From a virus: a DNA stretch of 27,318 bases. The stretch covers positions 1 through 27,318 of the IMG/VR virus record IMGVR_UViG_3300046777_002115. One strand, written 5' to 3'. The translations under genes were made by a program, and so were the position numbers. Below, one piece after another: positions 14,202 through 21,888 of this stretch (positions within the stretch are counted from its first letter, which is position 1; each line of letters opens with the position of its first letter). The notes below the pieces were generated by a model. The model was not told where the DNA came from. It worked only from the letters and a program-made list of their open reading frames with translations, and did not search any database.

Positions 14202-16559
14202 TTATGAATTTATTTCTCTAATCACACCATCCTCTGTAATCCTAATATCAGATAACTCTGTGAATCTCACAAGAGGATCTGTGAATGGATCATAAGGAGG
14301 CACAACCGATGTTGTTTGTATTCCCTCTCCTTGTATTATGCGAATCAGTTCTATTTGTGTGCTTGTGTTTTTTCCAGAGTCATAATCACTAACTTTCTGC
14401 AATCTGTACACAACACCATCAATGTTGATTAGATTTCTGAAATCAAGAGAATTGATGTGCTCTGGTGCCAACATGGCTGAGCATGTCAATTGCTTTCCAA
14501 ATCTGCTCACAAGCTCCTTGATGAATCTCTCATGATACATATACAGATTATTGGTTGTATATGTTGATGTGGCCCAGAATACATAATCAGGCACACCAAA
14601 ATTGAAATCAAAGGAAGGAGAATCCAATGAGTCAAGATGGCCCACATAAGGATATGAACTTTCTGAACTTGGTGATCCATCCTCTGATCTATGTATCCAA
14701 TCTCCAGCTCTCAATCCACCAAGTTGCACAATGAATGGCTTTCCTTTTTTCTTTTCAATCAAGCTGGTGCCATCCTCATTAAATTTCACCTGGAATGTTC
14801 TTGGTACAATCAGATCAGTATATGATGAAGGAGAATCCTCTGGAATCCTTGCCAATAACTTTTGGCTGAATGGCAATTTGAATTCTGTATCATCCACAGC
14901 AAATTGACTCTGAGATTGCACCAAAAATTGTCCATATTGTTTCTGAACATCATCAGTATATCTTGTGTTCCAATAATCATCATCCTCCTCAAAATTGAAC
15001 TTGTAATTCTTTGAACTAAAATTGATGGTTGGTGTTACTGTGATCTCTTTGCTCCTGTCAATCAATTGACTCCAATCAAGAGCATCTCCAGACGCATTGT
15101 AAAAATCAGCCAATGGCTCAATCTCCAAATATGAAGGAGAGGCTGTTGCTGGCTTGATATATAAGTTGAATGCTGTGATCAATCCCTTGAGGAATACATC
15201 ACAAGGCATATCTGGAAGGAATGCACCCAGTTGCACTGTGCCTCCAGCACTCAATGTTTGAGTATCTCTGGTGATGTTCAGATCAGCTGTGTTGCTCACA
15301 ATATCTGTTGTGATTCCTTGCAATCCTGTTGCTCCTCCAATCACTTGTGGCTCAATCAACTGATATGCAAGTCTGAATGTCAATGTATCATTTATCAGCA
15401 TGTTGATCTGCCTTGAGTAATCAAAAGTATATGTCAAAGAATATCCTGATGAGTTGCCCTCCAAAACTCCCTCATAAATCAAATCAGCTGATATAGCAAT
15501 ATTATTCTTGAATATTATCAATTGTACTTTATAATTGCCATACATCACTGTGCCTCCTGTTGTCCAGGTGATGTCATGATCACCAACATAATTGACTGTG
15601 AACAATCCCTCTGTGGCTGAAACAAATTGCAATGGAGCTGTTGTCTGAATCTGTCCAAGATTATCCTGGTTGACTGATCCATCATAATCATCAAATAAAG
15701 TGAGATCATTTAGAAACCAAACTCCAGAGCCATAGTTCTGTGTTGTTCCTGTGATCACTGTTCCTCCAGCATTATTCTGCTCTGTTGTGAATGAGCTGTC
15801 ATTGTTGCTCTGTGATGCATCAATGGTTGGGAGATCCCCTCCAGGATATGCCAGCAATAATCTCTTGAATCTTTGACTCTCAAGAAATTCACTTGACCAT
15901 TTAATCCCAGCATATGCAAAGGCCTTCTCAAGGATCTCATAAACAAATACCTGAGGAGGAATATGCTCAACGCCAAACGTGGATGGCGTTGGCCTTGTGT
16001 ACCCGTAATCAATCAAGCCGTAGTAATAACCTCGGCCATCCCAGTCTGGTGAATTGTACACATATGCTGGAGAGCCATTGATCTCAATCAATCCACTCCA
16101 TGAATTCTGTTGATTGGCCAATGTCATTGCATGGTTGTATTCACTCCATCCAAGCTCATTCACTTTGATCTTGGCAAGCCTGGAGATGTAGTCAATGGTG
16201 TCACTCACAAGAGTCACATCAAAAGTCCAGACTCCATTGTTGAGCTTGCACTCCATCAACTGAGCAACTCCATTGAACTCAAGCAAGCCATTCTGATAAT
16301 ATCTTGCTGTGGCCTTGATGCTTGGATCAAAGTCAATGAAATCACTCTGATCATCAGAGATCTTGTCAATGGTTGATAAGGTGAATACAGAGAGCATCAG
16401 CTCATAGTTTCTCCTTGTGCCAGGCAAGGTGATTGTCTTTGACTTATTGCCCTTCCTTGCACTCAGATCTTTGATGTCACTGATATTGAATGTCAATGGA
16501 AAAGGAATGTTCTGATCTAAGTCAACAAGCCTATCATTTATGTATAATTCTCCAGCCAT
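14202..16559 (-). CDS. Large tail/baseplate protein, probable hub
   Basis: A 785-aa protein. The N-terminus (LYINDRLVDLDQNIPFPLTF, then KGNKSKTITLPGTRRN at about 37-52) is typical of the large baseplate or tail-tip protein in Bacteroidetes phages and prophages. The middle contains repeated Ser/Thr-rich beta segments (GTTQNYGSGVWFLNDLTLF, LSAGGTVQLGAFLPDMPC). Residues about 440-700 read like a hub domain (FNLYIKPATASPSYLEIEPL, RTFQVKFNEDG, NSLDFRNLINIDGVVYRLQKV). The C-terminal ~40 residues are a Pro-rich linker. It starts in the stop of the preceding gene (TGATG). It would form part of the tail tip beneath the tube. Confidence 0.72.
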   Translation of the reverse strand: MAGELYINDRLVDLDQNIPFPLTFNISDIKDLSARKGNKSKTITLPGTRRNYELMLSVFTLSTIDKISDDQSDFIDFDPSIKATARYYQNGLLEFNGVAQLMECKLNNGVWTFDVTLVSDTIDYISRLAKIKVNELGWSEYNHAMTLANQQNSWSGLIEINGSPAYVYNSPDWDGRGYYYGLIDYGYTRPTPSTFGVEHIPPQVFVYEILEKAFAYAGIKWSSEFLESQRFKRLLLAYPGGDLPTIDASQSNNDSSFTTEQNNAGGTVITGTTQNYGSGVWFLNDLTLFDDYDGSVNQDNLGQIQTTAPLQFVSATEGLFTVNYVGDHDITWTTGGTVMYGNYKVQLIIFKNNIAISADLIYEGVLEGNSSGYSLTYTFDYSRQINMLINDTLTFRLAYQLIEPQVIGGATGLQGITTDIVSNTADLNITRDTQTLSAGGTVQLGAFLPDMPCDVFLKGLITAFNLYIKPATASPSYLEIEPLADFYNASGDALDWSQLIDRSKEITVTPTINFSSKNYKFNFEEDDDYWNTRYTDDVQKQYGQFLVQSQSQFAVDDTEFKLPFSQKLLARIPEDSPSSYTDLIVPRTFQVKFNEDGTSLIEKKKGKPFIVQLGGLRAGDWIHRSEDGSPSSESSYPYVGHLDSLDSPSFDFNFGVPDYVFWATSTYTTNNLYMYHERFIKELVSRFGKQLTCSAMLAPEHINSLDFRNLINIDGVVYRLQKVSDYDSGKNTSTQIELIRIIQGEGIQTTSVVPPYDPFTDPLVRFTELSDIRITEDGVIREINS

Positions 16560-17758
16560 CAGTTCAGTTGTGATGTGTATGAATATGTCCTCTCAATGGT
16601 GATCTGCTCTTGAATCAAACCATCTCTCCTCCTTGTCTTGAATTGATATGAGCTGTTTGTGATGTTCACTGGCTCGAATTCTGTACCATTCTCTTGCTCA
16701 AGATACACAACAGGTGATTCATACAAGTTCCTGACAAGCCATTGCTGTACCTCTTGACTGATCCAATCACTGTTGAGAATCAGCTGATCTGTTGCCCTCT
16801 TGGCAAAGGTAACTCTCTCACCTTGATATGTGGGATAAATATATGATGTATTGTCCCAGACTCCTCTTTCTCTCTGATATCCAAAGCTCTCAATATTGGT
16901 TGAATCAACAGATACCAAGGTGAATGTGAATGAATCCCACATGCCGAACTTGTTCAGCCAGTGTAATCTCTTGGTATCATATCTGTGACATTCAAGATCA
17001 ATATCAATTCTGAATGCCTCTGATGCTCCAGAATATGCACCCCCTCCTGTTGGCCTTGCCTCAATTGTGTAATATGCAGCCGCATCAAAGTTGCCCTGTG
17101 TTATGCTTGTGTTGGCAATGATGGTTGATGGTGATGCATCAAATACAATGAAATTGCTCAAGGTAACTGAGACAAGATCTGTTGCAATCTGAGATCCTGA
17201 GCTGTTGTATATTCTGACTCTGAGATTCATCCCTGTGTCATCACAGATGATTCCCAAGAATATTCTCTCAGCAAGGCCACAATAATATCTCTTGGCTCTT
17301 GGCCATGATGTCATGAACAATATTGGAGAGACATTGCTGTTGGTATCTGCATTATAATTCAGATAATCAAAGTCAATCCATTCTTGATTCCTAAATGCTC
17401 CATTGAATGCATACAATGTTGCACTTGTATCACTGGCTTGAGTTGTCGGAGTTGCTCCATATTTCTCATATACAATGATGTAATATTCATTTATGGCTGA
17501 ATCATAGAATGTTGTCAATGTGCCATCCACAATCAAAGGGCTTGACAATGTTGATGACAAGATACCAGAACAATCAAACTTGCTCAAGGTGTTGAATTGT
17601 CTGAACACCTGGTGTGTTGAATGCAATGATCCATTCACATATACCTCAATAATGAATGAGAAATTAGGTTGACCTGTCTCATCTGATGAGAATGTGAACA
17701 TCAAAGGATTGCCAGCTGAGCTGTATTTCTGTGGCTCATCATATATTGTTACTGCCAT
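16559..17758 (-). CDS. Tail protein, possibly distal tail or baseplate component
   Basis: A 399-aa beta-rich protein beginning MAVTIYDEPQKYSSAGNP, followed by LMFTFSSDETGQPNFSF and VYVNGSLHSTHQVF. The C-terminal half contains FGMWDSFTFTLVSVD (about 270-284), FGYQRERGVWD and IYPTYQGERVTF, and then a segment LVRNLYESPVVYLEQ. The pair of this gene with the following 785-aa gene is typical of tail-tip operons in Bacteroidetes phages. It overlaps the upstream gp10-like gene by 10 nt. A distal-tail-like adaptor between tube and hub is plausible from size and order. No enzymatic motif is visible. Confidence 0.68.
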   Translation of the reverse strand: MAVTIYDEPQKYSSAGNPLMFTFSSDETGQPNFSFIIEVYVNGSLHSTHQVFRQFNTLSKFDCSGILSSTLSSPLIVDGTLTTFYDSAINEYYIIVYEKYGATPTTQASDTSATLYAFNGAFRNQEWIDFDYLNYNADTNSNVSPILFMTSWPRAKRYYCGLAERIFLGIICDDTGMNLRVRIYNSSGSQIATDLVSVTLSNFIVFDASPSTIIANTSITQGNFDAAAYYTIEARPTGGGAYSGASEAFRIDIDLECHRYDTKRLHWLNKFGMWDSFTFTLVSVDSTNIESFGYQRERGVWDNTSYIYPTYQGERVTFAKRATDQLILNSDWISQEVQQWLVRNLYESPVVYLEQENGTEFEPVNITNSSYQFKTRRRDGLIQEQITIERTYSYTSQLN

Positions 17759-18279
17759 GTTTTTGTGTTTTTAGTGAATGTGATATCAAAGAGCAATCCT
17801 GTCACTGTTGCCAGATCAGAGGCAATTCTCTCAAGATAATCATCAGTGATTGTGCTTGTTGTTATGTTCCTTGGTCTGAGCCCTGATGTTGTTTTCATAT
17901 GGCTTGCTATTGCATAGGCCTGTGACATCTCCATGCCCTTCCATTGCTGGATGGCTCTTGCATGATTCGAGCTCACTCCAGGATATTGGAATGAATATGG
18001 AGTATCATATAAACTCTTGCCAACAGGATTGACACCCTCATCAATGAACTTGTAATAATCATCAGCCTGAATCTCAAAGCTCAACTGACCTGTTGGAAAG
18101 TAAACAACTGACTGAGCCAATGCCCCTGTGTTTCTTGCCTTGCTGGAGATTGTCTCTCTCAGATCCTCTGTGACCTTGTTGGCAAGATCAAGAATGAATC
18201 TCTCATATGCATTTGCTGGCTGAGATCCATCACTCTCAGAGACACCAAACTGGTCAAGAAAGTCAAATTCATCAGCCAT
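17749..18279 (-). CDS. HK97-gp10-like neck/tail completion protein
   Basis: A 176-aa protein. The pattern of an N-terminal helix (YERFILDLANKVTEDLRETI), then ARNTGALAQSVVYFPTGQLSFEIQADDYYKFIDEGVNPVG spread over about 48-87, with the Gly-x-Leu-x-x-Ser strand start and the YxxFIDEG turn, is characteristic of HK97 gp10-type proteins, which join head and tail or coat the tail end. A C-terminal amphipathic helix follows (YLERIASDLATV). It lies two coding frames after TerL. It overlaps the short ORF at 18272-18349 by 8 nt and the next tail gene by 10 nt. Confidence 0.78.
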   Translation of the reverse strand: MADEFDFLDQFGVSESDGSQPANAYERFILDLANKVTEDLRETISSKARNTGALAQSVVYFPTGQLSFEIQADDYYKFIDEGVNPVGKSLYDTPYSFQYPGVSSNHARAIQQWKGMEMSQAYAIASHMKTTSGLRPRNITTSTITDDYLERIASDLATVTGLLFDITFTKNTKTWQ

Positions 18280-18349
18280 GCTCTTTGTTTAATATGCGTT
18301 TTTGTTCATCAGCAATTTTAAAGTAATTCATCCAGAACAATGTTTTCAC
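18272..18349 (-). CDS. Possible overlooked short gene, 25 aa, GTG start
   Basis: A GTG at 18349 overlaps the preceding stop as GTGA, and the TGA at 18274-18272 overlaps the next ATG by 8 nt. The ORF fills the 66-bp gap between two genes exactly. The peptide (MKTLFWMNYFKIADEQKRI plus six residues) has an aromatic start and an amphipathic helix. It could be a very small tail-assembly factor or a translation-coupling peptide. A frameshift product of the preceding gene was considered, but no slippery heptamer was seen. Confidence 0.45.
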   Translation of the reverse strand: MKTLFWMNYFKIADEQKRILNKEHG

Positions 18350-19059
18350 ATATGGCTGTTTTGTAATTCCTTCCACACTGCATCCCATCTCTCTTGATAA
18401 TCTATGGATGATTCCTGTCCAGAGATACCATTCTGAATCCTGTACTCTTGCTCCAGAATCATCCTCTCCATCATCATCCTCGCTGTCTGTATTCCCAAAA
18501 TAGCGAGCCTCCGCTTGTCTAAGCTGTCCAAAAAAAAAGCGTAGAAATTCAAGAACTCATCACCAGGGAAATGCTCTCTGAATATCAGATACCTCTTTTC
18601 ATTAGGATTGAGCACTCTGCCTCTCTCATCCTCCTGGCAATACTCCATGCCATCCTCAACATACATGATTGACAATGGAGCCCATGGATCAGCACTGATA
18701 TCCTCAATCAGTTTCAAGTCAATGATCTGACCTGTTGTGACATGGGCAAAGTTTTTCTCAAGCCTGTACTTTTGGCCCTGGATCTCAATGACCTCCTCTG
18801 GCTCTTTCTGTTGGTATTGGCTGATGATTGTGAATATATGCTTGCTGGCCTCCATGATTGAATCAGGAACAGCCTTCTTGACTTTGTTCACTGGCAACCT
18901 TGAGAATATGCTCACAACTTGACAATGGAATTCAAGTATCTCTGTAAGTGACCTCTCGTTAATGGTTGATAGTGTGTCACTTACCATGAGCCACTTGTAC
19001 ATCATATCAGCCCCACATTCCTTGATGCTTGCTGGTAGTTTTATGTTGAAATCTTTCAT
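18346..19059 (-). CDS. Conserved-looking phage protein of unknown function between TerL and tail genes
   Basis: A 237-aa mostly helical protein. The start at 19059 is chosen because its ATG overlaps the TerL stop as ATGA; an in-frame ATG at 19113 would overlap TerL by 58 nt. Features include KLPASIKECGADMMYKWL at the N-terminus, EEVIEIQGQKYRLEKNF in the middle, and the block DPWAPLSIMYVEDGMEYCQ followed by REHFPGDEFLNFYAFFLDSL (about 145-200). This block is similar to small proteins found in tail modules of Bacteroidetes phages, for which I do not know a demonstrated function. A tail assembly chaperone is possible, since none is obvious beside the tape measure. Confidence 0.72.
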   Translation of the reverse strand: MKDFNIKLPASIKECGADMMYKWLMVSDTLSTINERSLTEILEFHCQVVSIFSRLPVNKVKKAVPDSIMEASKHIFTIISQYQQKEPEEVIEIQGQKYRLEKNFAHVTTGQIIDLKLIEDISADPWAPLSIMYVEDGMEYCQEDERGRVLNPNEKRYLIFREHFPGDEFLNFYAFFLDSLDKRRLAILGIQTARMMMERMILEQEYRIQNGISGQESSIDYQERWDAVWKELQNSHM

Positions 19060-20258
19060 GCTCTGATCACTTGATATCTGCCTTTGTTTTGTTGTGTTTT
19101 GCGACAATGCCATGCAAGAGCCAAGCTCATTACACCATCATCATGCAATCCAATTGGAGCTGAGTATTGCACAGCCCTTGTATTCACGTTGTAAATATAG
19201 GTAAAATTCTCAAGCTCGTCAACCAACCAATCAACATCTTGCAATGAGATCTCTCTCTGCTCAAATGCCATGGCAAGATCCTCAATGATGATTGGCTTGC
19301 TCTTGGATGTTGTTGTGAATGGCACAATCAGATTGCGACATTTGTCTCTGAGCATCTCATGGAATACATCTCCTTGGTTGTTGATCTCAATCAGTGTTGT
19401 TGCTCTGTGCCTATTGATGACATCAGCAACTGAGTCAATGATCTTGGTCCACTCCTGGTGCCTCCATCTGTTGACATAGACCTGTTGACCATCCTCATCC
19501 AATATATTGAGCACAGTGTAGTCATCAGCTCGGCCAATGTCCAAGCCAGCATATGCCTTGGCTCCTGGAGATATTGGCTTGATGCAATCTCTGATGTTCT
19601 TGAATAAACCAGAGCCATTGTCCAGGAACTCTGCCAGATACTCCTGTCTGAATATGTGATCAGGAAGGGATCTCTTTCTCTCATCCAATTCTCTTGGATC
19701 AATCATGGGATTGTCATATGAGGAGTAATGGAAATACGCATACCTCTCATCATAGTTGTGTTGCATGCAGATCCTGTGGAAATGATTCTTGCCCTTTGGT
19801 GTTGAGATGAATATTACCTTCTTGCCCTTGACCATAACTGTTGCACTGAGCACCTCATCCCACAGCTCTTGCCTGGTGAATGCCATCTCATCCACAACCA
19901 TGTAATCAAAGGTATTACCTCTGATGTTGTCTGGTCTCTCTCCAGAAAAGAACTCAATGGATGATCCAAAGCCTGTGACAATCAGATCAGACTTGTTGAA
20001 TGTGAACAGGCCACTCCTTGTGACTGCTCTCTCCAGCTCTGAGAATACTTTCTTGCCTTGCTTGTAAACTGGTGTGATCCAGGCAATCTTGCATCCTTTG
20101 TCATTTATGGCCCAGTACAAAAGCTGGTTGATTCCAAGCAAGGTCTTGCCGAACTGCCTGCCAATGTTCAGAGCATAGTATTTCTCATGCCCATGGTTGA
20201 TGGCATCATGGATCTCTCTCTGTGTTTTGTGAGGCTTGTACCCTTTGACTGTTGTCAT
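19056..20258 (-). CDS. terL: Terminase large subunit
   Basis: A 400-aa protein with both expected parts. ATPase: Walker A-like GRQFGKT (33-39), a TP-containing motif in KIAWITPVYKQGKK (about 57-70), Walker B VVDE (121-124) and coupling motif FISTPKGKNHF (150-160). Nuclease, RNase H-like: LDIGRADD with Asp240, LIEINNQGD with Glu291 region, and LHDDGVMSLALA with Asp373/374. It packages DNA into the prohead through the portal. It follows a structured leader at 20259-20391 and is the first gene of the late operon; a TAACTTTG box lies only 4 nt before its ATG. Length is slightly short but all motifs are present. Confidence 0.95.
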   Translation of the reverse strand: MTTVKGYKPHKTQREIHDAINHGHEKYYALNIGRQFGKTLLGINQLLYWAINDKGCKIAWITPVYKQGKKVFSELERAVTRSGLFTFNKSDLIVTGFGSSIEFFSGERPDNIRGNTFDYMVVDEMAFTRQELWDEVLSATVMVKGKKVIFISTPKGKNHFHRICMQHNYDERYAYFHYSSYDNPMIDPRELDERKRSLPDHIFRQEYLAEFLDNGSGLFKNIRDCIKPISPGAKAYAGLDIGRADDYTVLNILDEDGQQVYVNRWRHQEWTKIIDSVADVINRHRATTLIEINNQGDVFHEMLRDKCRNLIVPFTTTSKSKPIIIEDLAMAFEQREISLQDVDWLVDELENFTYIYNVNTRAVQYSAPIGLHDDGVMSLALAWHCRKTQQNKGRYQVIRA

Positions 20259-20262
20259 TAAA

Positions 20263-20270
20263 CAAAGTTA
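20263..20270 (-). promoter_or_regulatory. Candidate -7 box immediately before terL
   Basis: Minus-strand TAACTTTG matches TAnnTTTG and ends four bases before the terL ATG. No -33 TTTG is found at the proper distance. If functional the terL transcript would be leaderless. The same box-to-ATG spacing (four bases) is seen before the second ATG of the plus-strand gene. Confidence 0.33.
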
Positions 20271-20324
20271 AGAAAAAAACCCGCTAAGTGTGGGCGACCA
20301 GGGATTCCCTAATCCATTAACCAT
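20268..20324 (-). CDS. Possible 18-codon leader peptide ORF
   Basis: An ORF from ATG at 20324 (inside the hairpin base) to TAA at 20270-20268 encodes MVNGLGNPWSPTLSGFFS. It crosses the whole stem-loop and the T-tract, so a translating ribosome would prevent the hairpin from forming. It is short and may be fortuitous. No Shine-Dalgarno sequence is visible. Confidence 0.25.
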   Translation of the reverse strand: MVNGLGNPWSPTLSGFFS

Positions 20325-20331
20325 AGCGGGT
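20273..20331 (-). terminator. Terminator-like hairpin before terL (possible attenuator)
   Basis: ACCCGCTA and TAGCGGGT (minus 20331-20324 and 20286-20279) form a perfect 8-bp stem followed by six more T. The 37-nt loop holds its own hairpin, GGATT-AGGG-AATCC (20315-20302). Because the apical part is long it is not a classical terminator. It lies between a predicted promoter and terL, where an attenuator would act. Confidence 0.5.
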
Positions 20332-20376
20332 GTATTAAATCGAATCACTCGATTCATTGAAAGTCGGATTTCAAAT
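20332..20376 (-). promoter_or_regulatory. Two stem-loops in the terL leader
   Basis: Between the predicted transcription start and the terminator-like hairpin are TTGAAA-TCCGAC-TTTCAA (minus 20374-20357) and AATCGA-GTGAT-TCGATT (minus 20354-20338), each with a perfect 6-bp stem. Together with the hairpin at 20273-20331 they make three tandem structures in about 100 nt. This stretch also has several CpG in a genome that almost lacks them. Function inferred as a regulatory leader or packaging site. Confidence 0.45.
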
Positions 20377-20406
20377 CAAAGATAAGTAATTTTATTCAAA
20401 ATCAAA
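20377..20406 (-). promoter_or_regulatory. Predicted Bacteroidetes-type promoter for the late operon
   Basis: On the minus strand TTTG (20406-20403) is followed after 18 bp by TATCTTTG (20384-20377). The spacing is slightly shorter than the preferred 19-21 but within the reported range for Flavobacteriia. The upstream part overlaps the end of the small terminase gene. The start of transcription would be near 20370, giving a leader of about 110 nt before terL. Confidence 0.55.
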
Positions 20407-20790
20407 CTTCTCAACATTCCTGGTCTCAACTTGTTGCCTGTCATGCATACCAAGAGCATTCTTTGCGTAGAAAATTCCCTTGCCCTCATTGGCAACAATG
20501 TCCTTTGCTAATCCTTTAAAGAGCTCATCAATTGTTTTTATAGTGTTCGATAATGGATGACTTTCATCATTCATTGCATCATACCAGTTTGTTCTTTTGT
20601 AAAAATCAAAATGTTCTCTTCTCAGGTAGTGATTCAAAAAGTATGATATTGTTGGGATATGTCTCTCAGCAACTTTTTTCACTCCAGAATTTGTTGCAAC
20701 TTCTTTTGTTGATGCAATACAAAAATCACAATAGCCAAAAGCCTTGGATAATAGATCATCCTTATCAATATTTCTATATTGATTAGACAT
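20392..20790 (-). CDS. terS: Probable terminase small subunit
   Basis: A 132-aa helical protein directly before terL. NSGVKKVAERHIPTISYFLN, then NHYLRREHFDFYKRTNWYDAM, the block SNTIKTIDELFKGLAKDIVA and finally GKGIFYAKNALGMHDRQQVE match the small DNA-packaging proteins encoded upstream of terL in Bacteroidetes phages. The last block, with YAKNALGM-D, is the most characteristic. It would recognise the packaging site, possibly in the adjacent structured non-coding region, and load TerL. It lacks an obvious N-terminal HTH, so assignment leans on context and the C-terminal signature. Confidence 0.68.
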   Translation of the reverse strand: MSNQYRNIDKDDLLSKAFGYCDFCIASTKEVATNSGVKKVAERHIPTISYFLNHYLRREHFDFYKRTNWYDAMNDESHPLSNTIKTIDELFKGLAKDIVANEGKGIFYAKNALGMHDRQQVETRNVEKFDFE

Positions 20791-20817
20791 AATTATTTAT
20801 TATTATATAAGTGTGTT

Positions 20818-21888
20818 CTATTTGCAATATTTAATGTAAAACGTATATGGCACAACTTTGAGCTTTGCAAGTATCCAGATCAATGCTCTGTATTTCTTGA
20901 AATCGTATTTATCAAAGTTCTTTCTGTCCAGCTTTCTGATGGAGATCAGTTTCATGACTCTCTGCTCAATGGCTCCGAGTTTGGTTGTGTCGAATGTTGA
21001 TGGCTGATTGAATATGGCAAGAGCCTCCTCTTTCTTGAGTTTGCCACTTCTCACCTGTGCTGAGAGATACACAATTCTTTTATCAATTCCGAACTTTACA
21101 GGCAATAGATATGATCCAACAAACTCAGTGTAAACATTCTCACAATGCTTGCCTCCATAATCTTGCCAGTTGATGAATCTTTTCATCTCCTCCTCCATTG
21201 ACTCACGATCCCACTTGTAATGGAATGGCCTCACATTTTTGATGCCCATCAGAGCATAGAACAATTGGTCCTTGAATGTGAATAATGGATAGTTATGAAG
21301 CTCAAGGCCACTGTACTTGTTGTAAACTGATCGGATGTATTTTGCATCCATGTATGTCCATCCCTTTGGAGTTGATCCCTCTGTTCTGAAATCATGGCCA
21401 TTGAGAATGTACTTGATGCCATATTTGTGAGCTGTGTCATACATCAGCTTAGTCATGGCAATGTCATTTGGTATATCTGCATCAGGAAGGCCAGCCCACA
21501 GGAATGCATCATTGAGTCGGTCATATTCACTCTTGTTGACTTGGTATGTGATGCAATCAACTCCGAGCTTTTGGACCAGCTGTGTCATATTGTGGACAGC
21601 CTCTGGAGCATTCCAGTTGTTGTCAAAGTGAATGACTAAGGGCTTTAGATTCCAATATCTCACCGCTGCATATAGCAAGGTTGATGAGTCCACTCCTCCA
21701 GAGATCCCCATGATACAGTTGTACTTGTTCTTTCTGCCTGTCCATCTGATGGATTCCAGGAGATTATCAAGGGCACCAGGTCCTGATGCTTGTCTCTCCA
21801 GCTCGTCATGGAGATCACAGTATTCACATTGATGCTCTCCTATCTCTGCAAAAGAGTCATTAAATAAACAGCGTTGACATTCTTTCAT
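20818..21888 (-). CDS. N-acetyl sugar amidotransferase, WbpG/PseA-like
   Basis: A 356-aa protein. Cys4, Cys7, Cys21 and Cys24 form a zinc-ribbon-like pair (ECQRC and CEYC). The ATP-pyrophosphatase PP-loop is NCIMGISGGVDSS (57-69), followed by LVIHFDNNWNAPEAV and KLGVDCITYQVN. This is the signature of the sugar amidotransferase family (WbpG, PseA) that converts an acetamido group on a sugar to an acetamidino group in LPS O-antigen or glycan synthesis. No glutaminase (HisH-like) subunit is in the window, so ammonia would come from a host partner. It overlaps the upstream glycosyltransferase gene by 29 nt. A phage location is unusual. Confidence 0.85.
   Translation of the reverse strand: MKECQRCLFNDSFAEIGEHQCEYCDLHDELERQASGPGALDNLLESIRWTGRKNKYNCIMGISGGVDSSTLLYAAVRYWNLKPLVIHFDNNWNAPEAVHNMTQLVQKLGVDCITYQVNKSEYDRLNDAFLWAGLPDADIPNDIAMTKLMYDTAHKYGIKYILNGHDFRTEGSTPKGWTYMDAKYIRSVYNKYSGLELHNYPLFTFKDQLFYALMGIKNVRPFHYKWDRESMEEEMKRFINWQDYGGKHCENVYTEFVGSYLLPVKFGIDKRIVYLSAQVRSGKLKKEEALAIFNQPSTFDTTKLGAIEQRVMKLISIRKLDRKNFDKYDFKKYRALIWILAKLKVVPYTFYIKYCK

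Noticed and set aside
18346-18360. Programmed frameshift at the end of the 237-aa gene
   Set aside because: No slippery heptamer such as A-AAA-AAG type was seen near the stop; a separate GTG-start ORF explains the next frame more simply.
20279-20331. tRNA-like element with matching 8-bp ends
   Set aside because: At 53 nt it is too short for a tRNA and has no anticodon arm, T-loop or CCA end; a terminator or regulatory hairpin fits better.
20818-21888. Amidotransferase as a DNA-modification (7-deazaguanine) enzyme
   Set aside because: The PP-loop is shared with QueC-type enzymes, but the N-terminal CxxC pairs, FDNNWNAPE block and glycosyltransferase neighbours favour the sugar amidotransferase family; no other queuosine-pathway gene is present.
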